64,000 nucleotides of DNA. Origin: JBBSMX01 sp038232935. Lineage in GTDB: Bacteria; Bacteroidota; Rhodothermia; Rhodothermales; JANQRZ01. Position 1 is the first letter of the stretch. Each line of letters begins with the position of its first letter. The translations under genes and the position numbers were made by a program. This document shows, piece after piece, positions 1 to 8,696 of the stretch. The stretch is taken from positions 3,081 to 67,080 of the forward strand of contig JBBSMX010000004.1 of the NCBI GenBank assembly GCA_038232935.1. Reading direction: 5' to 3'. The notes beneath the pieces were generated by a model. That model saw only the letters and a program-made list of their open reading frames with translations. It made no database searches and was not told the DNA's origin.

Positions 1-557
1 AGGCGCTCTACACGACGATGCTGGCACTCGGCGGCCACCTCTCCGCCTTCACCCCCGGTGTCTCTACCGCGCCGCGCAATTATCCCGTCTACAACCACGC
101 CGACCTCACGGCGTGCTTCGGCGCGCTCGACGCCATCCTGATGGAAGTGCTCGGCGGGGCCGGGCCGAAGGCGAACTACACCCGCGTCCCGCTCGAAGAG
201 CAGCGGGAGAACCTCTACTTCGCGCGCCCCGACGGTGCCCTCCTGGAGAAGGCGCAGTTCTTCCTCATCGCTCGCACCGACGCGATCCCCGAGGCGCGGC
301 TGTCGCAGGACCTCCCGCAGATGATCCGCGTCGCCTCGCCGGACACCATCGACGCCGTGCTCCGCAGCTACACCCGTGCCCTGGGCGTGGACCACACGAA
401 TCGCCTGCCGTCCGGTGTCCCGATGGACGACAAGGCCACGTACTTCCAGCTACAGAAGCGGGGGCCGTTCTGGGAAGCCATCCAGCAGAGCGGCGGCATC
501 GCGCTCTTCATCCCCGCCGAGTTCAGCAGCCTGCAGATGGAGTTGATCGCCGCCTGA
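1..557 (+). CDS. tssK: T6SS baseplate subunit TssK (5' truncated by window)
   Basis: This is the C-terminal part of TssK, the baseplate protein that links the T6SS wedge to the TssLM membrane complex. The frame is open from base 3, so the gene starts before the window; about 185 residues remain. The visible part has the TssK C-terminal pattern: a helical segment with YPVYNH, then strands around residues 70-130, a YFQLQKRGPFW segment and a hydrophobic IALFIPAEF strand near the end. It lies 13 bases before tssL in the same direction, the usual tssK-tssL-tssM order. Family assignment rests on sequence resemblance and context. Confidence 0.88.
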   Translation, partial: ALYTTMLALGGHLSAFTPGVSTAPRNYPVYNHADLTACFGALDAILMEVLGGAGPKANYTRVPLEEQRENLYFARPDGALLEKAQFFLIARTDAIPEARLSQDLPQMIRVASPDTIDAVLRSYTRALGVDHTNRLPSGVPMDDKATYFQLQKRGPFWEAIQQSGGIALFIPAEFSSLQMELIAA

Positions 558-570
558 CCCCGACGCAATC

Positions 571-1296
571 ATGAGCACGCGCACTGCGGATACGTCTTCC
601 TTCTTTCGCACCGGCTTGGACGAGGCCGGCGGCCGGATGGAGGACGTCTACGCCCCGTGTTTCACGCTCGCCCTCCAGCTCCGCTCCGGCCAAGAGTTCG
701 GCGATGCCGAGGTACTGCGCGGGCGGATCAAAGCGCTGCTGGAGAAGACGCGCCGTCAGGCGGAACGCACCGGCCTCGCCCCGGAGGACGTGCGCGAGGC
801 CGAGTTCGCCCTCGTCGCCTTCCTCGACGAGACGCTGCTCTCGTCGGACTGGAGCCAGAAGGACCGCTGGCTGGCCCGGCCGCTCCAGCTCGAGCTGTTC
901 AACCGCTACGACGCGGGCGAAGAGTTCTTCCACCGGCTCGATGGGCTCCGCGCGAACCCGAGCCTCCACGCCGAGGTGCTGGAGGTGTACTACCTCTGCA
1001 TGGCCCTCGGCTTCAAGGGCAAGTACCAGCTCCACGGGCAGGAAGAGCTGCGCGGGCTGATCGAGGAGACGTACGCCGAGGTGGCGAAGCAGCCGGGCAT
1101 GAAGACGACCGCGCTCGCCCCACACGGCAAGCCCCGCGACACCGTCGCCGCCGAGGTCGGCACCAAGGTGCCGGCGTGGGTGCTCGTGGTGGCGGCACTC
1201 GTGCTCGGGCTCCTCACCTACCTCGGCATGAGCGTCTACATCTCCAACACCGCCTCCGACGTAGCCCAGGACATCGAAGTCGTGATGCGTGAGTGA
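571..1296 (+). CDS. tssL: T6SS inner-membrane protein TssL (DotU family)
   Basis: A 241-residue DotU/IcmH-type TssL. It forms the inner-membrane complex with TssM and receives the baseplate through TssK. A cytoplasmic helical domain covers about residues 20-180 and contains the family-typical FALVAFLDETLLSSDW stretch. One C-terminal transmembrane helix follows (about 200-224) with a short periplasmic tail. No peptidoglycan-binding (OmpA-like) extension is present, so wall anchoring must come from another protein; the FHA-transglycosylase at 30.3 kb is one place to look. The last codons run into an array of ATGCGTG-like heptamers. Confidence 0.92.
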   Translation: MSTRTADTSSFFRTGLDEAGGRMEDVYAPCFTLALQLRSGQEFGDAEVLRGRIKALLEKTRRQAERTGLAPEDVREAEFALVAFLDETLLSSDWSQKDRWLARPLQLELFNRYDAGEEFFHRLDGLRANPSLHAEVLEVYYLCMALGFKGKYQLHGQEELRGLIEETYAEVAKQPGMKTTALAPHGKPRDTVAAEVGTKVPAWVLVVAALVLGLLTYLGMSVYISNTASDVAQDIEVVMRE

Positions 1297-1448
1297 TGCG
1301 GGATGCGTGATACGTGAGGGTGCCGTGGCGAGCGTCGCACCTTCGTTTTGCTTATTGCATATGCCAAAGCGCTACTCAACGTGACGAGCGGAAGGGGGCC
1401 CAACTAATTTCACGCATCACGCATCACGCATCACGCATCACGCATCAC
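1285..1448. repeat. Inverted pair of heptamer arrays between tssL and tssM
   Basis: Five exact tandem CACGCAT units plus a partial CAC occupy 1411-1448. On the other side of a roughly 95-base spacer, 1285-1316 carries the reverse complement unit ATGCGTG twice exactly (1285-1291, 1303-1309) with degenerate copies between and after. The two arrays could pair into a long stem. The 235-base gap is the widest inside the tss gene set and holds no convincing gene. Confidence 0.8.
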
Positions 1449-1531
1449 CTCGCCCTCTCGAAGCACCGCGCTACCCCATCTTCCCCCTACCCGAACCTCT
1501 TCCCCCTGCCCGAACCGCAAACGCCGAATCC

Positions 1532-4500
1532 ATGAAGTGGCTGTTTAAGATCTTTACGAGCCGGGGCTTTCTGATCGGGCTGGGGTTCGTAATACTGGTG
1601 GCGCTCGTGCTGCTGGGCGGCCTCGTGATGGAGTGGTCGCTCGTGGTGACGGGGCTCGTGCTCGCCATCGTCCTGCTCGTGGTGGGCCTCGTGGTGATGA
1701 TGGTGCAGATGCGGGCGACGAAGGCGGCGAGCGGAATCGAGCACCAGATCATGGCGCAGGCCCACGCGCAGCAGCTCAGCGTCCGGCCCGATCAGCAGGC
1801 CGAGATCGAGCGGCTCCAGCAGGACCTCGAGCGCGCCATCGAGACGCTCAAGCAGTCGAAGCTCGGCAAGAAGGGGTGGCGGCCGGGCGGTGGCAAGGCC
1901 GCGCTCTACGCTCTCCCGTGGTACCTCTTCATCGGCCCGCCCGGCGCGGGCAAGACGACGGCCATCGCCAACTCCGGCCTCAACTTCCCCGTCGGCACCG
2001 ACCGCGTGCGCGGCGTCGGCGGCACGCGCAACTGCGACTGGTTCTTCACCGACCAGGCGATCCTGCTCGACACGGCAGGCCGCTACGTCACCGAGGCCGA
2101 GGACTCGGAGGAGTGGCTGGCTTTTCTCGACACGCTCAAGAAGCACCGCAAGGAGCGGCCCATCAACGGCGTCCTCGTCGGCATCGCCCTCGACGAGTTG
2201 GCCGGGGCCTCGGCCGCCGAGGTGGAGCGCCACGCCGAGCAGGTCCGCGCCCGCGTGGACGAGCTCATCAAGCACCTCGGCATCCGCTTTCCCATCTACC
2301 TCCTCTTCACGAAGGCGGACCTGCTGCAGGGCTTCGTCGAGTTCTTCGGCGAGTTCGGGCGGAAGGAGCGCGAGGTGATGTGGGGGGCCACGCTCGACAG
2401 CGAGCAGCAGCGGGATCCCAACCTCCGCGCCGTCTTCGAGAAGGAGTTCGACACGCTGGCCGAGGCGCTCTCGGGCTTCCGCTCGCGGCGGCTGCGGCGG
2501 GCGATGAAGCGCGAGGACCGCAAGCTCGTCTACAACTTCCCGCTCCAGTTCGCCACGGTGAAGGACAACCTCGCGCACTTCGTGGAGGGCCTCTTCCAGC
2601 CGAACCCGTACCAGGAGACCCCGATCTTCCGGGGGTTCTACTTCTCCAGCGGTACGCAGGAGGGCGTCCCCATCGACCTCGTCATTCGCGCCATCGAGGC
2701 CGAGTTCGGCCTCCCGCCCGAGGTGACCCCGCTCGATTCCGGGACGGAGGCGAAGAGCTACTTCATCAAAGACGTCTTCACCGACGTCATCGTGCCGGAC
2801 CGCTTCCTAGCGCGGCGGACCTCGCGGGCGTCCACGCAGCAGCGGCTCGCCAAAGCCGGCACCTCCGTCGCGGCCGTAGTGGGCCTCCTCCTCTTTCTGG
2901 CCGCCACGTCGCAGGCGCTCGTCCGCAGCAAGCACGATCTCGGGAACGTGCAGGCCGCCGCCGCCGCCGCCGCGACCGTGCGGTGGGACGGGAGCGAGCC
3001 GCGCGACGAGGACCTCGCGCGCGTCGATAGTCTGCGGACCGAGATCGAGCGGCTCGAAGGCGGGCCGCCGCTGCTGCAACTCGGCCTCAACCGGCGCGGG
3101 GCCGTGCTGGAACCGGCCCGCCGGCTCTACCGCGCCCGCACCCGCGACTTCGTCGAGGCGTACCCCTTCGCCGTGCTCCGGCGGCAGCTCGGCAGCGTGC
3201 CCTCCATCGAGACGAATCCGACCGCCCGGCAGCGCACCTACGACGAGCTCAAGGCGTACCTGCTGCTGACGACGGACACCGGGCGGATCGCCGAAGAGCC
3301 GGAGGCGAACTTCCTCCGCCAGTACCTCATCGCGGTCACCCGCGAAGCCCTCTACGGCCCCGACTCCACGGCCGTCCTGCCGTCCGCCGCCGTCCTGATC
3401 GACGAGCAGATGGCGGCCTTCGTCGAGGGGCTGCGCGGGGGCGTGATCGCTCCGTTCGAGGCGGACGAGCGTACCGTCACGCGCGTCCGCGCGCTCATCT
3501 ACGAGCAACCGACGATTGCAGGCGTCTACGCCCGGATCCGCAGCGAGGGCAACGCGACGCTCCCCGAGTTCCGCCTCGCCGATGCGATCCCCGGCCGCTT
3601 CCTCGGGATGTTTCAGACGGGCAGCGAGGAGGCAGAGGGGCTCGGCGGTCCGCGTGTGCCGGGCTTCTTCACCCAGCGCGGCTGGAGTGAGTACGTCGAA
3701 GACACCTTCAAAGAGGAGAGCGAGGACCCGTCCCGCGACGATTGGGTGATGGGCCGGACCGCCGGTGAGCTGCCGCCCGAGATGATGGACAGCGCGCTGA
3801 TGCTCGAACGCCTTCAAGCGACGTACTTCGCCGAGTATGCCGCGGCGTGGCAGCAGTTCATGCGCAACGTGCGGTACAACGCCTTCGGCGACGCCCGCGC
3901 TGCCGTCCGCACCCTCGACGATCTCTCGAACACGACCGACTCGCCGCTGCTTTACCTGCTCGCCACCATCACCAACCAGACGACTTTTGCCAGCGCGCTG
4001 CCGGGTGGCGATCTCGCCAATGACGTAGTCTCTGCTGCCCGGCAGCGAGTGAACCGGGCGGCTCGGCGCGTCATCGGCGGTCGGACCGATGCGGGGCTGG
4101 GGGGAGAGGAGGGAAGTACGAATCCCGTGGAGCGGCAGTTCGCCGGGCTCCACGCGCTCCAGGCGCAGCAGGCCGCGAGCGGCGGCGCGTCGCCCGAACT
4201 GTACCAGGCGCTCGAAAGCCTCGGGCAGGTGTCCGGGGTGCTCGGCGGTGCCGCGGCCGACCCGGCGCAGGCCGCCGAGTTCGCTGCCACCGTAATCAGT
4301 CAGAACGGAGGCGAGTTCGACAACGCGCTCCGCTCGATCCGGGGTGGGCTCCGCCGCCTCGACGCGGACGTCCGGCGGACGCTGTTCGAGGAGCCCGTCG
4401 CCGTGGCGTGGGGGTCGATCCTCAACGAAGCGCAGCGCCACCTCAACGACCGGTGGCGCGAGGAGGTCGTCGCGCCGTTCCAGTCCACCCTCGCCGGGCG

Positions 4501-5152
4501 CTATCCCTTCGATTCGAACAGCCAGCAGGAGGCGCCGCTCGGCGACTTCGAGCGGTTCTTCCGCCCGCGCGACGGCACGCTCGCCGTGTTCTACGACGGG
4601 GCGCTCGCGCCGTACCTCACCCGCGACGGCCGCCCGCGCGCGTGGGAAGGGCGCTCCATCGGCTTATCGGCTCGGACTGAGGCCGCGCTCGAGCAGGCCC
4701 GGGAAATCGGTGAAGCCCTCTTCAGCGGCGGTGCGCTCCGGCTCGACTTCGAGATGCAGGCCGACGTGCCGGAGCGCGAAGGCAGCGCGCCGCCCGCGAG
4801 CCAGGTCTTCATCTCCATCCACGGGCAGGACGACGCGTACCGGATGGGCTCGTACCGGCCGTGGACGCCGTTCTCGTGGCCGGGCCGTCCCGGCGCGCTC
4901 CTCTCCATCTCCACGCAGCAGGGCGATCTCCCGGCCAAACAGTTCACCGGCGACTGGGCGCTCTTCCGGCTCTTGCAGGAGGCGCAGGTGCGGCGCGAAT
5001 CCTCGACCCAGTACGATCTGAGTTGGCCGTTCCGGCAGCCCGGCAGCTACACCCTCACCGCGCGCTATACGCTCCGCGCAAAGAGCGCGTCGGCACCGTT
5101 CGGCAACCCCGGCCGGTTCTTCACCTTCGAGCCCCCGCCGACGCTGAACTGA
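1532..5152 (+). CDS. tssM: T6SS membrane complex protein TssM (IcmF family)
   Basis: A 1206-residue IcmF-type TssM, full length for the family. Two transmembrane helices lie at about residues 11-58. A cytoplasmic GTPase-like domain follows, with Walker A GPPGAGKTT at 135-143 and a downstream LLDTAGRY motif. A third transmembrane helix lies at about 438-460, and a large periplasmic part runs to the end, closing with a beta-rich TssM C-terminal domain. In the family, TssM spans the envelope and contacts TssJ in the outer membrane, but no tssJ is visible here. The Walker A motif is intact, so nucleotide binding is expected. tagF follows after 84 bases. Confidence 0.95.
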   Translation: MKWLFKIFTSRGFLIGLGFVILVALVLLGGLVMEWSLVVTGLVLAIVLLVVGLVVMMVQMRATKAASGIEHQIMAQAHAQQLSVRPDQQAEIERLQQDLERAIETLKQSKLGKKGWRPGGGKAALYALPWYLFIGPPGAGKTTAIANSGLNFPVGTDRVRGVGGTRNCDWFFTDQAILLDTAGRYVTEAEDSEEWLAFLDTLKKHRKERPINGVLVGIALDELAGASAAEVERHAEQVRARVDELIKHLGIRFPIYLLFTKADLLQGFVEFFGEFGRKEREVMWGATLDSEQQRDPNLRAVFEKEFDTLAEALSGFRSRRLRRAMKREDRKLVYNFPLQFATVKDNLAHFVEGLFQPNPYQETPIFRGFYFSSGTQEGVPIDLVIRAIEAEFGLPPEVTPLDSGTEAKSYFIKDVFTDVIVPDRFLARRTSRASTQQRLAKAGTSVAAVVGLLLFLAATSQALVRSKHDLGNVQAAAAAAATVRWDGSEPRDEDLARVDSLRTEIERLEGGPPLLQLGLNRRGAVLEPARRLYRARTRDFVEAYPFAVLRRQLGSVPSIETNPTARQRTYDELKAYLLLTTDTGRIAEEPEANFLRQYLIAVTREALYGPDSTAVLPSAAVLIDEQMAAFVEGLRGGVIAPFEADERTVTRVRALIYEQPTIAGVYARIRSEGNATLPEFRLADAIPGRFLGMFQTGSEEAEGLGGPRVPGFFTQRGWSEYVEDTFKEESEDPSRDDWVMGRTAGELPPEMMDSALMLERLQATYFAEYAAAWQQFMRNVRYNAFGDARAAVRTLDDLSNTTDSPLLYLLATITNQTTFASALPGGDLANDVVSAARQRVNRAARRVIGGRTDAGLGGEEGSTNPVERQFAGLHALQAQQAASGGASPELYQALESLGQVSGVLGGAAADPAQAAEFAATVISQNGGEFDNALRSIRGGLRRLDADVRRTLFEEPVAVAWGSILNEAQRHLNDRWREEVVAPFQSTLAGRYPFDSNSQQEAPLGDFERFFRPRDGTLAVFYDGALAPYLTRDGRPRAWEGRSIGLSARTEAALEQAREIGEALFSGGALRLDFEMQADVPEREGSAPPASQVFISIHGQDDAYRMGSYRPWTPFSWPGRPGALLSISTQQGDLPAKQFTGDWALFRLLQEAQVRRESSTQYDLSWPFRQPGSYTLTARYTLRAKSASAPFGNPGRFFTFEPPPTLN

Positions 5153-5236
5153 TTGTAGGGGTAGGGAAGGGCGGGGGTGTGAGGTACGACACCCGAACGC
5201 CCGCCTCCCAAACACCACCTCCCAACGCTCTGACCC

Positions 5237-6202
5237 ATGCAAGCGGATTCCCCCGGCGCGTCGTGCTTCGGCAAGCTGCCGGCCCACGGCGATTTCATTC
5301 GCTATAACGCGAGCGGACGGGCCATGCAGGCCTTCGATGCCTGGGTCCAGAAGGGGGTTATGGAGGCGCGCAATCAGCTCGGGCCGGATCTCGTCGCCGC
5401 CTTCGAAGAGGCCCGGCCGACCTGCTTCTTTATCGACGTACCGAACGCGCCGCACATTCTCGCCGGGGCGTTCCGCCCGAGCCGGGACCGGTCGGGGCGA
5501 CGCTACCCCTTTCTCGTCGCTGTCGAGGTGGAGAAGCGGCACGTGGAGGGGCGGCGGATTCCGGCGTGGCCGGACCGGTACGCGTCGTTCTATCAGGCCG
5601 CCGCTGCGCTCGTGGACGACGCCGTGAGCGAGCGGCTCGCCGAGGGCGACCTGGCCGGGCGGCTCCAGACCCTACGTGCGGGCTACGACGCCACGCCGTT
5701 CCCGGTGGACTACGAGTTCCGGATGCGCCAGACTTCGGCGCAAGAACTCTGGACCCGGACGTGGGGCGATCCCGAGGACGGGCGTAAGTACGTCTTGCTC
5801 AAGAACCTCACGGAGACGATGGAGCGGATGACGAACGGCCGCACGGTGAAGCTGCACGCCGCACTCCGGCTCCCGCTCCCCAACCCCGTGCGCGGACTCG
5901 ACGTGAGCTTCTGGCTGGAGGCGTGCTGGCGACTGCTCGGCACGACGCCTGACGCGCCTGCCTTTTTCTGGACGGCCCCCGAGGCGAGCGAGCCCATGCT
6001 GCTGGTGGCGTCCGCGCCGCCGCCAGCTGGCATCTTCCCCCACCTTCTCGCCATGCCCTCGGACAACGGCGTCTTCACTCTCGACGATGCGGCGGGGCAG
6101 CCCACCGCGCTCGCCGCGCTCGCCCTCCCGGCCCGCTACGGCACCCTCCTCGAAGACGACGCCCTCTCGCTCCACGCCTTCATCCAACGCCTCAGCCCGT
6201 GA
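5237..6202 (+). CDS. tagF: T6SS-associated protein TagF (ImpM-like)
   Basis: A 321-residue TagF-family protein. In systems with threonine-phosphorylation control, TagF acts as a post-translational repressor that works through Fha. The N-terminus has the diagnostic FGKLPAHGDFIR (residues about 11-22) followed by FDAWVQKG; the body has the TCFFIDVP and GRRYPF segments usual for the family. It is longer than minimal TagF proteins because of an added C-terminal half of about 100 residues. Its stop overlaps a possible upstream GTG of tssA. A PP2C phosphatase, Ser/Thr kinase and FHA protein downstream fit such control. Confidence 0.88.
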   Translation: MQADSPGASCFGKLPAHGDFIRYNASGRAMQAFDAWVQKGVMEARNQLGPDLVAAFEEARPTCFFIDVPNAPHILAGAFRPSRDRSGRRYPFLVAVEVEKRHVEGRRIPAWPDRYASFYQAAAALVDDAVSERLAEGDLAGRLQTLRAGYDATPFPVDYEFRMRQTSAQELWTRTWGDPEDGRKYVLLKNLTETMERMTNGRTVKLHAALRLPLPNPVRGLDVSFWLEACWRLLGTTPDAPAFFWTAPEASEPMLLVASAPPPAGIFPHLLAMPSDNGVFTLDDAAGQPTALAALALPARYGTLLEDDALSLHAFIQRLSP

Positions 6203-6279
6203 GGCGCGATTACGTCGCGGTAGAAACGCAGCACCATTCCGTCTCCACCGCGAACACCGCGCTCCCAACCTCTCGACCT

Positions 6280-7974
6280 ATGGCCGACGACCTCGAAGCC
6301 CCCGTCACCGAAGCCCCCGCTGCGGAAGATTCCGCCCCCGAAGCCCCGGACCCCTCCGACGCCGAGGCTCTCGACCCCGACCCTCCCGCCGAGGCCCCCG
6401 TTCTCTCTCCGTTCCTCCAGGCTGTCCGCGCGCCCATCTCGGCGTCGAACCCCGTCGGCGACGACGTGAAATACGAGGACAGCTTCCAGCAGCTCAAGAC
6501 GGAGGTGGACAAGGTCCAGAGCGCGGGTGCCGACGCCGATTTCGACCGCATCGTCGAACTCGGGCGACGGGTGTTGACGACGCAGTCGAAAGACCTCACG
6601 GTGGCGGCCTATCTCGGCCTCGGCCTCGTCCGCACGCAAGGGATCGATGGCGTGGCCGAGAGCGCGGAAGCCGTCCGCATTCTCTGCGAGACGTTCTGGG
6701 AAGACCTCTATCCGCCCACGCGGCGGATGGTCGCCCGCAAGAACGCGCTCCAGCTCCTCATCGACCGCACGCTCGAGTGGGTCGAACCGCAGAAGCCGAC
6801 GAAGAGCGATGGTGCCGCGCTGGACCGCGCACTCGAAGGATACAAAGCAATTCAGGCGCTTGCTACGGAGAAGATGGGGGAGGACGCGCCCGTCCTCAGC
6901 AGGATCGTGAAGCTGCTGGAGGCGAAGGTCCGTGCCGTGCCCAAAGACGCCCCGCCGCCCCCGCCGTCCGCCGCCGGCCCCGCCGCTGATGGTGCCGCGC
7001 CCCGGCCGGCCGGCGCTACGGCAGGAGCTACCGCCGACCCGGCCGAACTCCGCTCGCCGACGCAGGCGGGCGGGGTCGTGCTGAGCGCAGCGGCCTTTCT
7101 GCGTCAGCACAACAAGACGGACCCCACGCCGTTCCGCCTCGTCCGAGCGCTCCGCTGGGGGGCGCTCGCCGTAGCCCCGCCTTCGGAGAACGGGAAAACG
7201 CTCATCCCCCCGTTCATCAAGGAGCGGAAGACGTACCTCAGCGGGCTGCTCGACCGCGCGCAGTTCGCTGAGCTTGCGGACGAGACCGAGAAATCTTTCC
7301 CCGAGCAGCCCTTCTGGCTGGATCTCCAACGCTACCTCGTCACGGCGATGGATGCGCTGGGGACGCCGTTCGCCGTGGCACGCGACGCCGTCGTGGAAGA
7401 CATCGTCGGGCTCATCCGCCGGTTCCCGGACCTGGGGTCGCTTACCTTCAGTGACGGAGCGCCCTTCGCCGACGCGGCCACGCAGGAATGGATCGAGGTC
7501 CGTATCCGACCCGCGCTCCAGGGCGGTGGGGGTAATGCGGTCCGCGCGGCAACGGACGGGGAGGCCGGCGAGATCGAGGTCCAGTACGCCGAGGCCCGGA
7601 AGCACCTCGCGAAAGGCGACCTCGCCGCTGCCGTCACGGCGCTCGGCGAAGGCCCCGACGCATCGGGCCGCGACCGCTTCCGCCGCAGGCTCTACCTCGC
7701 TGCCCTCTGCACGCGCGGCGGTCGCCCCGCCGTCGCCCGTCCCCTCCTCGAACAGCTCGATGCGGAGATCGATGCGCACCGCCTCGACACGTGGGCACCG
7801 GGCCTCGCGCTCGAAGTCTGGACGGCGCTGCACGGGTGTTACGGAGCCATTCAGCGAAGCGCGCCCGCCGAACAAAAAATCGCCCTCGGACAGGCGGCTG
7901 ACCGGGTTTTTGACAAGGTCTGTGCCGCCGATCCGTCGCGTGCGCTCGCGATGCTGGAGTCGAGCCAGCGGTAA
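6280..7974 (+). CDS. tssA: T6SS protein TssA (ImpA N-terminal domain)
   Basis: A 564-residue TssA. TssA proteins dock at the baseplate and coordinate tube and sheath polymerisation. The first 40 residues are acidic and Pro/Ala-rich. The ImpA N-terminal domain follows (about 40-165) with the SNPVGDDVKYEDSFQQLK pattern and a WEDLYPP motif. A Pro/Ala linker (about 215-260) leads to a C-terminal helical domain. The frame is open to a GTG at 6199 overlapping the tagF stop; ATG 6280 was chosen because the ImpA homology starts well after it and the extra 27 residues look non-conserved. It ends in tandem TAA stops. Confidence 0.9.
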   Translation: MADDLEAPVTEAPAAEDSAPEAPDPSDAEALDPDPPAEAPVLSPFLQAVRAPISASNPVGDDVKYEDSFQQLKTEVDKVQSAGADADFDRIVELGRRVLTTQSKDLTVAAYLGLGLVRTQGIDGVAESAEAVRILCETFWEDLYPPTRRMVARKNALQLLIDRTLEWVEPQKPTKSDGAALDRALEGYKAIQALATEKMGEDAPVLSRIVKLLEAKVRAVPKDAPPPPPSAAGPAADGAAPRPAGATAGATADPAELRSPTQAGGVVLSAAAFLRQHNKTDPTPFRLVRALRWGALAVAPPSENGKTLIPPFIKERKTYLSGLLDRAQFAELADETEKSFPEQPFWLDLQRYLVTAMDALGTPFAVARDAVVEDIVGLIRRFPDLGSLTFSDGAPFADAATQEWIEVRIRPALQGGGGNAVRAATDGEAGEIEVQYAEARKHLAKGDLAAAVTALGEGPDASGRDRFRRRLYLAALCTRGGRPAVARPLLEQLDAEIDAHRLDTWAPGLALEVWTALHGCYGAIQRSAPAEQKIALGQAADRVFDKVCAADPSRALAMLESSQR

Positions 7975-7997
7975 TAAAGTCTAAACGCCCAAGGCCC

Positions 7998-8023
7998 TTG
8001 CACTTCGTCAAAATTTATATACC
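7998..8023 (+). promoter_or_regulatory. Candidate promoter upstream of tssB
   Basis: The 153-base gap between tssA and tssB contains a conspicuous AT-rich stretch (8009-8021) in very GC-rich surroundings. TTGCAC at 7998-8003 precedes TATACC at 8018-8023 with a short 14-base spacer. This may drive the sheath and tube genes (tssB, tssC, hcp), which are needed in large amounts. The box match is imperfect, so this is tentative. Confidence 0.3.
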
Positions 8024-8127
8024 TTCTCCATCCCCCCGCAAGCACTTGAGGATGAGTTACTTCGTGCGTATCGTGCTCCCCAGGCCCCTTCCGCCCTTTT
8101 TAGTCCTTACTCAGAGGTAGAACCCCC

Positions 8128-8649
8128 ATGGCTCAGAGCTTTCAACGTGAGAAACCCCCCGCCCGCGTCAACCTCTTCTTGGAGGTGTCCAAAGGCGACT
8201 CCCAGCAGAAGATCGAGCTGCCGATGCGGCTGATGGTCCTAGGCGATTACAAGGGCCGCGCGGACAGCACCCCGCTCGCCGAGCGCGAACTCATCAACCT
8301 CAACAAGGACAACTTCGAATCCGTCCTCAAGTCGATGGATGCGAAGCTCGAGTACGCCGTCCCGGACACGTTCAAGGGCGGGGATGCGGAAATGAAGGTC
8401 GACATCGACATCAACTCGATGAAGTCGTTCGATCCGGAGGAGGTGGCCAAGCAGGTGCCGCAGCTCAACCGGATGCTGGCGATGCGGAACCTCTTGCAGG
8501 ACCTCCGGAACCGCGTCGTCTCCGCCAACGATTTCCGGAAGCAACTCGAAGGCATCGTCAAGGACGAAGCGGCCCTCGAACGGCTCGCCGCCGAACTCGA
8601 CCAGTTCGTACCGAAGCCGGCCGCCGACTCCGAAGCCGACGAGGCCTAA
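8128..8649 (+). CDS. tssB: T6SS contractile sheath small subunit TssB (VipA)
   Basis: A 173-residue TssB/VipA, normal length. It pairs with TssC to build the contractile sheath around the Hcp tube. Recognisable features are the early RVNLFLEV strand, MRLMVLGDYKG (about residues 34-44), the FKGGD turn, and the helical FDPEEVAKQVPQLNRMLAMR segment (about 107-127) ahead of a variable acidic tail. tssC follows after 47 bases. A divergent version of this domain recurs fused to a TssC-like domain at 28.5 kb. Confidence 0.96.
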   Translation: MAQSFQREKPPARVNLFLEVSKGDSQQKIELPMRLMVLGDYKGRADSTPLAERELINLNKDNFESVLKSMDAKLEYAVPDTFKGGDAEMKVDIDINSMKSFDPEEVAKQVPQLNRMLAMRNLLQDLRNRVVSANDFRKQLEGIVKDEAALERLAAELDQFVPKPAADSEADEA

Positions 8650-8696
8650 CCCGCTCTCCTTTATTCCGCTCACGACTAGACCTACGTAACCGCATC

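Noticed and set aside
1411..1448. CRISPR-like repeat array
   Set aside because: Units are 7 bases with no spacers, and no cas genes are present.
2807..4441. Long open frame on the minus strand opposite tssM
   Set aside because: Antisense shadow of a GC-rich gene; the Arg/Gly/His-rich product has no domain pattern, whereas the plus strand encodes a clear TssM.
5169..5202. GC-rich hairpin between tssM and tagF
   Set aside because: The stem GGGTGT/ACACCC with outer GGGCG/CGCCC is plausible, but it has no U-run and such stems arise often at this GC content.
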